Below are positions 12,211-25,907 of a stretch of 41,680 nt of DNA, one piece after another. The position numbers were made by a program, and so were the translations under genes. Origin of the DNA: Spirogloea muscicola (Eukaryota > Streptophyta > Zygnematophyceae > Spirogloeales > Spirogloeaceae); NCBI GenBank assembly GCA_009602725.1, contig WELB01000023.1, positions 127,027-168,706 of the forward strand. The letters are read 5' to 3'. How positions within the stretch are numbered: position 1 is the stretch's first letter; each line of letters starts with the position of its first letter. The notes beneath the pieces are model-generated. The model did not search any database, was not told where the DNA came from, and was given only the letters and a program-made list of their open reading frames with translations.

Positions 12211-15200
12211 ATGCACGGCCATGTTCATGGCCTCGGCCGCGCTGCGCGGGAGCCGCCGGGGGGCCTGGCCGCAGGGCGCGCGAGGCTGGCGGCGCTGGCG
12301 GCCAGCCTCTCGGAGGACGACATAGAGGACCCCGAGTCCCCGCTGCCGAAGCTGCAGGGCTCCAGGGTGCTCGGCCCGCTGGCGACGCGCGGCGCGGCGG
12401 CGCCGAGCTACCGCGAGCTGCTAGGCGAGCCCAGACAAGCGGCTGCAGGGCGTGGGCCTGGACAGGCTGCGGGGCTGCCAGCGCTGCAGTCCTTTGCGTA
12501 CAGGCCCCCTTCGCAGGCAGGAGGGACAGGTGCCTCCCATGCCGACGGGAGGGCAGAGGCTTCCGTGTCGAGTGCAGACGGACCAGACGGCGTGCACAGT
12601 CCCGAGGACATGCTGCCGATGGCCAAGCGCAGGCGCAGTGTCATCGAATTGGAGGAGAGCACTGACGAGGCATCGCCTCTGCCAGTCATGAGGCGATCGT
12701 CTGCAGCTCTGGAGGTAAGAGTCGGGGCTTTGCCAGGGAAAAGAGCATGTTGTTTGAGCGATCACGAAGCAGGCTTCTCTTATTGTGGGGTCAGTGTACT
12801 GATTGTTGTTGTCCAGAATTCGTCGAAGATCGGATGAAGGAATGCAGAGCATTTGCAAGGGCATTGTAACAATGTCTAAACCCTTGACAACCCTAAGCAG
12901 CCCGAGGTTCTCATCCCGGTCTTGTTGGCAGGTACAAAGACCTCCTGAAGCAGAGCCACCAACTGAGAGGAGGCGGGTACTTTGGAAGAGCAAAGACAGT
13001 GTTAACAGTAAGACCAACTCACACTTAAACAAGTAGAGTGACATTGTGTTCTGCATGAGGTGGTCTCCTGGCGTGCAGGTTGAATGCAGATATTGGAAGC
13101 TGAGAGGTGCAGAGAGGAAGTGAATGCCCGCATCATCCCTAGTTCCAGTCAATCCACTAGCACTTTACCTTGTATTGATGTGCTAGCCTGGCCTCATTCA
13201 TTCTCATTCTCATTCACCAGAAGAGGTGTTCAGCTCTTCAGATTGGTATGCTAAGTTGTGCTGGCATCCTGATCTGGAGACTTGTTGCTGTCTCTCTGGG
13301 TCTTAGAAGAGCCAAAGGACAATGGAGTTGGTGACATCATCAACGCTGATTCGGACTGTTCAAAGCTCGAGTCTGACGAGCTTGCTCGTAGGCTGCAAGA
13401 GGAAGAGGATCTAGCATTGGCCAAGGCTATTGCCTTGGAGGCTGAAGAGAACGACAGAAATATGACAGAGCAGGTCAATCCTGGTGACGCCAAGCATGAA
13501 TTGAAAACGTATAATTGCATATTTAGCTCACAAAATAAGGAGATGTTGCGATTGATATATTCAAAGTACATTGCACCTTGAAGTTGTTGATGGAGATCAT
13601 CTCCTGTGATACAATCGCGTTGACCAGCTCTTCAATCTGGCACTGAGATAGTCTCTTAGCCTATCGCTTACGGGATATGCTTGGTCACGCAGGAGTATGC
13701 ACAACTGGCGACCAATTTTGGTGCTGCATCAGATGGTCGCGGTACAGGAAGCTTGGTGGCGGCAGACAGCGATCCAGTGCTCGTTGCATTGAGGAAGTGT
13801 GAAGCAATTGCTGCTACACTGAGGAGACAATTAACGGCTGCGAGTTCCAGCAGTAGTGGTTTTGCCAGGGATTGCTATGCTGAAACCGACACATCAGTTG
13901 CTAAGCTTGTGACACAGGTACTTGCATGGTGTGCTTGACCTCTTAAGTGGTCGGCTACTTTTTGCAAGCACTTTGCAAGCAGGCATTGAGCAGAAGCTCC
14001 TAGATTGTGATGACCTGGACTCAGCATCAACCATTGACAACACAGGCGGATGCATCAGCAGCTTGTGGGCGCCCAAAGAAGAGGAAGCAAGTGCCTCTCA
14101 AGCCATACCAATTAGTGGGTGTGAACTTTCTCCTCATGCTGTATCGTCAAAGAGTTGGTGGAGGTGAGCCTCAAGGGAAAACAAACTCAAATCTACCGAT
14201 TACCTATTGTGTCAAGGATTTTATTTTGCGTCACTGTGCTGCAGTTTCTGCAGTATCGTACGGCACGTATGGACCATGCCATAGAGCTCGGTTTGCACAT
14301 TACTGGCACTCATGATCCTTGGCTATTTGCCTTTTTGCAGCAATACTGGCAGATGAGATGGGGCTTGGAAAGACCGTCCAAGCCATCACTTTTCTTGCTG
14401 TCCTAGCCTCGTTGGAGAAGAACCCGGGGCCACATCTTGTGGTGGCCCCAGCATCTTTGCTTGAGAATTGGCAGCGCGAGCTCAAGATGTGGTGCCCTGC
14501 CTTCAGTGTCACTCTCTACCATGGCTCCAGCAGGACCGAGCTGAGGGAGGAGCTTGAGCAAGTGGCTACAGAGACGGACTCTGCCCCTTTCAATGTCCTG
14601 CTCACTTGTTACTCCCTGTTTGAGAGAGACAGGTATGATAATCATATCCTTCTGAATTTGTACTGCTTCTTGGTGCTTGCTATAAGGTGAGTTATGGCCA
14701 GCAACTATGGAGAGCAACTCAATCTACACCTATACAGCGGTCGTGTGACTGTGTTAATCATGTATCTTCAGTGTGCTACTTGCAGTACAGCACAGAAGGA
14801 GGACAGAAAGTTTCTCAGACGGTGGAAATTTGCTTGCGTGTTGATGGATGAGGCTCACCTCCTCAAGGATAGAACAAGTGGGAGGACACGCAGAGTCAGA
14901 GCAATAGCTCAAAGAGCACGCTTCAGGCTCATGCTGACAGGCACACCACTGCAGAATGATTTGCAGGTAAGTGTAGCTCCTAGTTCACCAATCTGAGTCT
15001 GAATTTCTTTACTTGACCTGCCCATATATTATCATAGACAAGTTCAGCATTAATGTCTATCTGCGGCCTTTCAGGAACTATGGTCCCTTCTTGAATTACT
15101 CATGCCCGACATATTCAACTCAAAAGAGTATGATCTCAACGTACTCCTGGGGAGCCGAGACAGTGCCATTGAAAGTGATGAGGACGACCTCATCCCACGC

Positions 15201-17189
15201 ATGAAAGCCATCCTGGGCCCTTTCGTGCTGCGGCGGATCAAGGCCGACGTCATGAAGCAACTCGCTCCCAAATTGCAAGAGGTAAACTGCAATGCAAAAC
15301 ATACGAGTCCCAAGTGGCATAGTTGAGGCTCTTACAGTGCTCAACAAATGGCAGATGCAGTCATGACCTTCATGGTCATAGCATGAGTATTTTCCGGCTA
15401 CATATGCGTTATAGCTGAAGGCAACCTCTGAGGTTGATATGCTGTGCAGGTTAGGGTGTTGGAGATGGAAGAGGAACAGGCCAAAGCCTATAACAAGGCT
15501 GTTGAGGATTATCGAGGAACAGTAGCCATGCGAAATAATGGCAACTCAGGAAAGGGTGGCACTCTTGACAAATTGCCAAAGAGGCAAATTGCTAACATAT
15601 TCACACATCTTCGGAAGGCAGGCACTCCTCTTAGTCTTCTGCAGAGTCTAGAGGCAAATTACTCAAAGATGCTCCATGCATAGCGCTTGCCACAACAGTC
15701 AGACACCAGCTGCTTTGATGCCAGTGCAGACTCTTCTTTTGCATGTATGAAACTGCAACCTTGTGAATCCTGTCTCATGTACTGGTTCAGTGCGAATGCA
15801 GCTGGCGAACCATCCCCTATTAGTACGACAACAGTACAGTAGCGCAACACTCCCGGCGCTGGCCAAGGTGCTGCATAGGGTTGGGGCTTTTGGTCACGGG
15901 TGCAGTGATGAGAAAGTACTTGAAGAGATAAGCACGTATAGTGACTTCCAAATTCACCAGGTAGAGGAAGGATTCCAATGAATTTCTATTCTTTATGTAT
16001 GTTGTCACTTTCTCACCTTACTGAAGAAATTGAAGCTGATTGATCCTGGTCGTTGGACCTTTCTTGATTATGTAGTACATGGATGTTACCCTCCAGGCAA
16101 TGATCTGCTCAAGCAGTGCGTTCTTTATCACCCTCGTTGATATGCTTTTCATCTGAACATGCGACCTTACCATCTGCAGCTATGTGTCACATACAGCCAC
16201 GACCTGGGGAGCTATGCACTTAAGCAATCAAGCTCCTTAGCTTCTGGCAAGTGCCAGGCAAGTTGTGGGTTGCCCTTTGTACCCCAAGCGCCTGCTACTG
16301 CAGATTCACTTACGCAAGCATACATCCTACAAATCTCTGAGCATTACCCTCCTCATTATTTATGACAGGCACTAGCAAAGCTTCTGCCTAAGCTGAAGAA
16401 GCAGAACAAGAGGCCTCTGATATTCAGCCAATGGACGTCAATGCTCGACATATTAGAGTGGTCCTTGGATACATTAGGACTCAGTTTTATCCGCCTTGAT
16501 GGCAGGTTCGTCAAAGACATCCTTACAGCCCATTGTCTGCTGAGCTTTTTCCAAGCAGGCTTGATGTGATTTCCTGCTTGTCAAGACAAGTGCTTACATT
16601 AAGCTCACTGCTTAGCTGTTGCTTCACCACCTACAGCACTCCAGTTGTCGAGCGACAACTGATGGTCGACGATTTCAACAACAGCACAGAAGTATTCGCG
16701 TTTCTATTGTCGACAAGGGCTGGAGGCCAGGGCCTTAACCTCACGGGTGCGGACGTTGTGGTGCTGCACGACGTGGATTTCAACCCCCAGATTGATCGTC
16801 AGGCTGAGGACCGATGCCATCGCATAGGCCAGACAAAGGCTGTCACAGTGTACAGGTACCCTCAAGGAGCACTAGATGCATGAGCACTGCATCAATACTA
16901 GGTGGTGTTGTCCTTTTGTCTGTGGCTAGCGTTCTGATGGAAGTGTGAAAGCACCACCGCTGCATTCACTTGAAAACTGATTGCATATGGCATCTGTGAA
17001 CCTCTATTTGCTTGCAGATTGATTTCAAAGGACACTGTAGATGAGAGCATCCTAAAGATAGCACAGAGGAAGTTGAGCTTGGATGCGGCAGTCCTTGAGC
17101 CCGCTGCGGAGGATAGCAAGCAGGCGGATGCAAGCGAAACAAAGGCCATGGGAGAAATTCTCTCAGACATCCTGCTTAAGAAGGAGTAG
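12211..17189 (+). CDS. ETL1: SNF2 chromatin remodeller of the ETL1/SMARCAD1/Fun30 type (14 exons, 900 aa)
   Basis: Exons are 12211-12714, 12932-13007, 13307-13473, 13693-13917, about 14046-14163, 14341-14632, 14786-14966, 15075-15281, 15450-15617, 15802-15960, 16180-16257, 16369-16505, 16637-16855 and 17018-17189; their sum is exactly divisible by three. The N-terminal third is low-complexity, with an acidic helix ([20 protein letters not shown], about residues 205-225) loosely like a ubiquitin-interacting motif. The ATPase follows: [12 protein letters not shown], Walker A DEMGLGKT (about 368-375), DEAH (about 482), [27 protein letters not shown], then the helicase C lobe with [21 protein letters not shown] (about 796) and [11 protein letters not shown] (about 826). 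This order and the insert between lobes fit Fun30/SMARCAD1/ETL1, which remodel nucleosomes at breaks and heterochromatin. Introns after exons 9 and 11 use GC donors (AAG|GCAGGC and CAG|GCAAGT). The start of exon 5 is approximate. Confidence 0.93.
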
Positions 17190-18698
17190 TTAATTACATT
17201 GCAGGCCAGCAAAAGGCAGACATATATTATGAGCATCCTTGTGGTGCTGTATAGTGCAGCCTTCTTGACTGCATTGGCTGTCAGCGACCGAAGACCCGTC
17301 ACTAATTCTGTCAAAAACAACTGACTTCAACTTACAGTTCCATCCATCCTGCCATTGCCTCGACTGTTCTCGGTCATAGTCGACTGCGTCCCCTATCCGG
17401 TATTGTAGGCCCGGCTCCCCTGATAAATCTACCAGACTGTTCTCGGTCATAGTCGACTGTGTCCCCTATCCGGTATTGTAGGCCCGGCTCCCCTGATAAA
17501 TCTACCAGACGTAGAAGAGAAACCCCTGCCAAGTTGACAAACCCCCGAAAACCCCTCACGCCCACCCCTCCCCCTCCCCCCCCTTTTCCTCCACCTCAAT
17601 ACCAGTCACTGTTCCGTGGAACAAGGCAAACCGTGTAGTGTATTGAGCTGCCAAGTGGATCTTAGACCTAGGCTGGTGAGGGTGAAATGGCGCTGCTTAA
17701 TGTGGTTCTGTAGCGCCAACAGCTTCACTTAGCCCTATCTGTCCTATCAGCAGAACCTGTGGTACGCTCGCTGCGGGGAAATTGCAGTGGGCTCTCTAAA
17801 GTGTCGAGAGATATTCTGAGAGCACGGCCAGCCACGGCAGGCTATGCACGAGGGAAGTACTACGCAGGGACAAAATACAGATTGCCTGTACAGGACAGCA
17901 CTGAAAACCAAACCCACATCTCTCCAATTGTCCTCCTTTTAGTCCCACCAAGTCTCAGATACACACTGGCAACAATGGAAAAAGTCTCCCGTAAATGCTT
18001 GATATCCAGCTTAGTCTGGGGCGGACGTTGTGTGGGGGTGTTACTTGTCCCGATTACTACGGTATTGCAGGGACACGGCACAGATTCAAAGCACCTGAAT
18101 TACCTCTACATGCAAGTGACTTACAAATCCCAGTCAATCTCAAAGCAAGGCGTAATGTACAGTTCCATTTCAGGGATAACGAAGGGCTTGCTGACGAACG
18201 CCAACGGCCCAAAGCAACGCCATGCGATCAGCCTTGGTAGGAGACATGCATGCCTCCACTCTGGCCCTTATCCTTGTGGAGGGATTGCAAAAAACCCTCT
18301 GGAAAGGCGACCTGCACACAGGCAGCAATCTTGACATTATTTAGATATCATGTGAGTCAAAATCCAAGCCCACTGCATGCCCCTGGACCAGGTCCTGATT
18401 CGCAATTGTCCATGTCAATTGGCCCGCACAGACCTTCTGCATGCCTGCGCCCTTCAAGCGAGGATGCCGTAGTGCCGACAGTGGAAATGGCTCCGCTGGA
18501 TTATAATGTTTTGAGGCCATTGCAACTTCCCAATCTCTGACACTTTTGCCCTGCATCCAGAACCGCCATACAGTTCATCTTGATTGTAAAATTCCAGACA
18601 GCAGGCAGAGTAGCTCATCAGCATGACAGAACAGCAAAGCAGACTCTGAGGCTTCCACTTTCAAGGCTAGAGAGTGAATAGCTGCAGGCCTCATGTGC
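17190..18698. other. Intergenic between convergent ETL1 and tRNA-dihydrouridine synthase
   Basis: It holds a 73-bp tandem duplication at 17362-17507 and a C-rich tract at 17561-17583. Open frames at 17759-18334 (plus) and 18341-18556 (minus) show no family motif or coherent splice context. No RNA gene was recognised. Confidence 0.4.
17362..17507. repeat. Tandem duplication, 2 x 73 bp
   Basis: Units 17362-17434 and 17435-17507 begin GACTGTTCTCGGTCATAGTC and differ at only one base (GACTGCGTCCC against GACTGTGTCCC). A partial third start follows. It lies about 170 nt after the ETL1 stop and contains no gene. Confidence 0.9.
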
Positions 18699-21087
18699 TC
18701 AGTTTGCCAGTACCTGCATCAGCTGCACCTCTAGCGCGGCTGCAGAGGAATAACCCAGCAGATATAGCGGCACCATCCTGCAAGAACGCTGCCAGTGGCC
18801 GAATGCCTTCTGGACCTCTGGTAATTTTCGAGGCTACCTGATTGCCAGCACCCTAACCCTAACACCTGAATATTGCAGCGCATAGCTTCTGCAACAGTAC
18901 AAGCCTGAGCGCCTGCTATCGAGCCTTCTAGCTGGCCCCCAACCTATCACCTAACTGTGAAGCGGGCGAGATTGAATTGGTCTCATGCAAATCATGACAA
19001 GCTGGAGATATCATCTAGCCAGACATCAGTACAACAGTCATTATTGGAGGCCGTTCTTGACAATAACAAGGGTAGCCAGGGTTAAAACAGTTCTCACTTC
19101 CTCATCTGGAGGACGGCTGAATGCTCATCACCCTCCCAAGTCACAAGAGCCTGTCACTTTGAAACAACCAGAAGTCTCATCAGGATGCTTGAAACTGTAA
19201 AGCAAGCAAAGAAGCAAGTATGACACTCTTGGAGAACTATGAATCTTGTGAACAAGCCACACAAAAAAGTGGAATGCTGCTTGTGTAGCAACAGAGAGAA
19301 GTCAAGTTCCGCACCTATGCAGACTTGCCTGTCATGTCTCATTCCCCACCTGGTTTCTCATGTCTAATCTGCAACCACTGGAGTTGCAATAAATGGGAGG
19401 CGAGAATGGAGACCTGAAGGTGGGAGAAGGCAACTCGCATTGTCTCGCCGAGGCACGGCGGTGGAGGAGGCTGTTGGCCCGCAAACACGCACTTCAACTC
19501 CTCAAAGAGCCATGGCCTGCATGACCTGCAGGAGCTTCAGAAGCTGCCTGACCTTGCAGGTCTTACTTGGCGCTTGCAATCTGAAGGCAGTGCACTTTGG
19601 TCCTGCGAGCAAGATGTCAGCCCCTAAGCAGCAGCATGATCCAACAGCAAGGAACCCATGCTAAGCGCGTCACAAACAACACTGCACTCCGTCATGGATG
19701 TCAGTGAGAGCCAGGAGTACTCGGCTCGTGCCCTGCCTGCCCAGGCAGCCGCGGCCGATGATGACGCCTGCTGCCCCAGTCTCTCGCATCATTCTCAGCG
19801 CGTCCCAGCACTCCAGTACCTGAGCATCTTGCCAGCGTACTTTCTTCAGCCTCGCTGCATAGCCTCGCTGCATTCATTCCTTCGGGACTCACTGGTGGTT
19901 TAGCGCGTTACTTATGAGCTGGACTGACACTGACATGAAATGTTCGTGCAACAGCTAGTAGAGTGCCTCACGTCTCCGTTCCCCAGAACAGGGATGCTCA
20001 GGTGCGCCGCAAGGGTGGCAATGGCCTCCCACCGCACGGGGGGCGAGTACAGCTGCTCTGCTGTGCGCGCGTGGAGCCCGACCCACGTTGCACCCTGCAT
20101 GTACACACAACTTGCATGCACAGATGACTGCCACCGCAGCTTCTCCAATCCGCAAGACTTGCTGTATAGATGACGTGAGACAGGTGCATGACAAGACTGC
20201 TAGAAATGACTCTCTGCTGCTCTAAGCAGCATATAAGCAAGTCTGACATTGGTCAACAAACCCCGTCCTGCGCTGCAATGCCCGCTGTCTTGTACGTGAG
20301 AAGCTCCTCGCTGATGCCCAGCCGCATCTTGACGGTCACTGGCACCTGCGCTGGCGGCTCTGCAGCGAGTCAGGGATCTGAGCAGCCGCCACAGCATCTT
20401 GCAAGCCGTCCAGAGAAGACACTGACCTCAAAGCGGAGCTTAGTGTGAACCTTGACCACCTACACCAAGATAGACCTGACCCCCCTAACCGCTAAGTCCC
20501 TTAACTCCTGCCAAGCACACTGCTAACTACTCTGGTAAGGGTGGAGATGCACACCGAAGGCCCTGCTGCTTTGACACAGGCCGCCACAAGCTGCGACACG
20601 AGTCGCGGCTGCAGCGGTATGGCAGCGCCCCCGCCCCGCACGGTCACCTTCCGGACCGGGCAGCCGAAGTTGAGGTCGACATGCTCGACCCTGATCGGGG
20701 CCACGCGCACCACAGGTCCGTCAGCAAGGCCTCGCTCGAGGCCTTCTGTCGCTTCTGCTGCACAACTGTGTGCAAGAAATGTTGCGCTGAGTGTCCACAC
20801 AGTGTGGAGCCCGATGTGGCGAAGGTGGCAGGCATGGGTGCCGGGTCTGACCCCTCGCGGTCGACGAGGATGCGCGCGGCCTCGGCCAGCACCGCGGGCT
20901 CCGTGCCGTACAGCTGGACGGACCGCGGCCGCTCGGCCGCGCCGAAGCCGGCGAGGCGCAGCGTGCGGGCGCAGCCGCTGACGACGAGGTGCGCGGCCAC
21001 CATCTCGCTGACGCACAGGCCGGCCCCGTAGTGCCGGCAGAGGTCCCGGAAGGGCCGGCTGCGCGGCCGCCGCCTCAGACGACTCAT
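18699..21087 (-). CDS. tRNA-dihydrouridine synthase (Dus family), N-terminus incomplete
   Basis: Minus-strand exons are 21087-20852, 20690-20555, 20345-20262, 20094-19972, 19819-19737, 19516-19414, 19132-19098, 18888-18866 and 18817-18699, summing to 313 aa in one phase. The enzyme uses FMN and NADPH to reduce uridine to dihydrouridine in the tRNA D-loop. Visible marks are RPFRDLCRHYGAG, VSEMV, SVQLYGTEP, NFGCPVRKVTVRGGGAAI with the catalytic Cys, VTVKMRLGIS (FMN-binding Lys), GLHARTAEQLY, IPVLGNGD, GAAGVIIGRGCLGRPWLF and a C-terminal MRK...Y helix. The intron after exon 5 has a GC donor (CAG|GCAGGG), supported because it restores GRPWLF in phase. The usual APMAGVTD start before RPFR is missing, so a first exon probably lies upstream near the 21305-21318 gap. 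The last two exons are chosen by phase and are tentative. Confidence 0.88.
18850..18863. repeat. Short telomere-like CCCTAACCCTAA
   Basis: CCCTAACCCTAAC lies inside the penultimate intron of the dihydrouridine synthase gene. It is two to three units of a telomere-type repeat and could be chance. Confidence 0.4.
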
Positions 21088-21132
21088 TAGGGTTTAAGGG
21101 TTTCAGGGTTTAGGAATCTTAGGGGTTTAAGC
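21088..21132. repeat. Interstitial telomere-like stretch beside the dihydrouridine synthase 5' end
   Basis: About 45 bases contain TTAGGGTTTAAGGGTTTCAGGG followed by TTTAGGAATC and TTAGGGGTTTAAG, degenerate TTTAGGG units. It sits where the missing first exon of the minus-strand gene would be expected to begin, or in its promoter. TTTAGGG-like (telo-box) motifs are common in promoters of plant translation-related genes, so a regulatory role is possible. Confidence 0.6.
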
Positions 21133-21857
21133 TTGTCCCAGAGATCCCGGGCTACTGCGGCAATGCCCGGTGGCGCTTCTTGCGCAGCCCTCGCTGCGAT
21201 GGCACAGCGACGTGGGGCGCCTCGTCGGCAGGGGCGGGCTCGGCGGCCCGCCCCGCTTGCCTTCGGAGGCCCCTCGGACGCGCGGCGCGGCCGGGCGGGC
21301 GCGGNNNNNNNNNNNNNNGCCGCCGCCGCCGCCATCGCCGGCAGCGAGCGGCGCGGCGGGGGCGGCGGCGCGACCGGAGCCGCCGGTGCTGGGATCCTGA
21401 CAACTGGCGGTGGTGGTCCTGAATCCGCTGTGGAGCCGGATTCTTTGGGCTCCCGCTGGGAGGGAGCCCGCGCGCGGGAAGTGGAGGGGGGGCCCGGCTG
21501 TTGGCCGGGGCTCGGGGGGAAGCGCCCGCCCTGCTGCGGTCGGCGCATGTTCCCGCACGCGCGCAGGTCGTTCGAGGCGGCCTCGGGCGAGAGCCGGGCC
21601 GCGCCGAGCCCATTCGATGCACCGCCCGAGGCGGCGGGGGTGACGTCTCACATGGGCCGCGCATTCGGCGCCAGAGGGGGGGTGCTGCTAGGCCCCTGAT
21701 CCACTCGGGGCGCGGGCGGGGGGCGGCGAGGCGAGGCGCCGGTCACAGCACTGAGGGCGGCGCGGGGAGGGGGGTGGGGGAGGAGGGAGGCGGCGGCCCC
21801 GCTAGCCGGCGGCCTCCCCCCCGGGCTTCGAGCTCACCACTCTCTCCGAGGGGCGTC

Positions 21858-21905
<48 letters not shown>
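21133..21905. promoter_or_regulatory. Shared GC-rich 5' region between Dus and alpha-tubulin 2, with a gap and (GCC)15
   Basis: This divergent intergenic region holds a 14-base N gap at 21305-21318. A perfect (GCC)15 run at 21861-21905 abuts the alpha-tubulin 2 ATG. The tubulin frame is open upstream to about 21501 without a stop, which I treat as leader. No TATA box is apparent. Confidence 0.45.
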
Positions 21906-24209
<2,304 letters not shown>

Positions 24210-24979
24210 GGAGCTTACTGCGAACATGGAAGGAGGTGCAAGGAGCACGTCACTGCTGGTGTCGCGAGCTCATTGCTGGCCACCTTGCCTTTTAGAAGCG
24301 TCTTAGTGAGACCACCATGTTTCAGCAAGCTTGGGACCAGCGCCTGAACATGGAAGTAGTGTATGACTGGCTGGCAATGTCAAGAACTTGCTCTCTTTGT
24401 GCGACATCTCTATTCAGATGCCCAGTGCTAGATCTCAACATCAGCATTCCAGTCAAGTCAATGTCTTAATAGATCAAGGGATTCAAAGGCAGCGGCACTA
24501 AGTTTCATTTCTCTTAGGCCCTGCCAATCATTTTGAGTCAATTCTAAGAACCCTTCATTGCGTTTTGGGCAAGTGGCACGCATGGCCATGGTGCTTTGCA
24601 AGCCCTTGGATTTTGAACACCAAAGTAGGGCAATATGGCCCACTGCATCTGCAGCTCCTCTGCAATGTCGGCTGGCTCCTCCATGTATGTTGATCATGTC
24701 CATAGTGGAGTCAGAGATCTTTGCTGGTGAGCTGCTTCTTGGGCTTCGCAGGAGAAGTCAGATAAGAGTAGGACACGCTGTCCGCACCACTGCAGGCTCA
24801 ACAAAGGGGGGCGTGGTCAAGTTCTAGAGGGCCGTGCCCCCACCACGCTCATATCACCTAAGCAGAATATGCCTTCTTTCTTGACTTGAACTTAGACCAT
24901 ATTACTACTTCAACAATCGTGTAGCTCACGATCTAACGGGCTTATAAGTCGGTCAGCAAAAGAAGCACATAATAGGAAG
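24210..24979. other. 3' region of alpha-tubulin 2, no further gene recognised
   Basis: Mixed composition. Open frames here are short and without motifs. No RNA gene or strong repeat was found before the element module that begins near 25064. Confidence 0.35.
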
Positions 24980-25063
24980 ACATCACGACACGTGCGGAAG
25001 AAAGCGCCGTTGCCACAGACCTCAGTAATTCTGCTCACTTGTGCCGGAAGAACAATTGGCTCA

Positions 25064-25200
25064 GTGCTGTTACTCCGACCTTGTCCATTCCTTTGGGCTG
25101 GCTTCTCACAGCCACCAGTCAGTTTGGACGCGCTTCTTTTGAAGCAGCCGCATTCATTTTTACTCCTCATATATCCGCGCTTGCCAGGCTGGGAATGAGT
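25064..25200 (+). repeat. Retroelement 3' module (CACAGCC variant)
   Basis: Contains TTGTCCATTCCTTTGGGCTG, then GGCTTCTCACAGCCACCAG and AGTTTGGACGCGC. It parallels 34957-35005 (GGGCTGGCTTCTCACAGCCC and ATTGGAAGAGC). It is a solitary, decayed 3' end of the dispersed family. Confidence 0.5.
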
Positions 25201-25907
25201 CCACTTGAATTGTGGCATGAAGCTACCTCCTCAGCCCCTCCTCACTGCTCTAAAATTGTTGCAAAGCTTCGCAGAAGCTTTGCTTTCCCACTCTGCCTTT
25301 TTGGGGGTTTGTGGTGGACTGACTGTTGGAGTAGGCAATCTTCAGGCAAGAAGCGAGGTTTCCTCAAAAGGTGGCTTCGCAGACCGAACTGTGTCTACGC
25401 AAGGCAACGAAAGGTAGTACATCGTAGGTGCTCACCATCCTTTGCCCTGACCTGAGTGTCACACGGAAGGGGCTGGCCTTTTCCGTCTTACTCGACCTTT
25501 GATGCAACCATACATAACCTTACCCACTTGCTGCAGTCTTTGCATGACCAGCCGGTGATCATTTGCCAGTATACGCTCTTCAGATAGACGGACTTCAGCT
25601 TTATGATGGTGATCCAACATGGTTGTTAGGTATTGCAGCTGACAATGTGTTGTGAGGAGCCAGAAACCCCCTGCCCAGCCTTTCTGAGAACATGGGCTGC
25701 CAGCTGGAAGCATGTGATGAGCTCCCCCCTCCCCCCCCCCCAGTCCCCCTGACACAGTCTGTAGTGTACTACGATTGCCCGACACAAGCAAGCTGTGTGC
25801 AGAGCTGCGGATGTACATTCTGACTGATAGCTTTAGGCTCCTCATAGGAATGGCATGAATGCATGCCAACTAGTGTTGCATTTAAATAAGAGTGTACAAT
25901 ACGACAT
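25201..25907. other. Convergent intergenic region before the ion-channel 3' end
   Basis: A C-rich tract lies at 25727-25742. No exon, RNA gene or clear polyadenylation signal was recognised. The distal part should contain the 3' UTR of the minus-strand channel gene. Confidence 0.35.

Noticed and set aside
14007-14045. ATG at 14007 as an ETL1 internal start
   Set aside because: Upstream exons at 12211-13917 are in phase and complete a total length divisible by three; 14007 lies before an acceptor.
17362-17510. CRISPR-like direct repeats
   Set aside because: Only two adjacent units without spacers, in a eukaryotic context; a plain tandem duplication.
21501-21905. N-terminal extension of alpha-tubulin 2 ending in polyalanine
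   Set aside because: Alpha-tubulin N-termini begin MREIIS; the open frame is due to GCC repeats and high GC.
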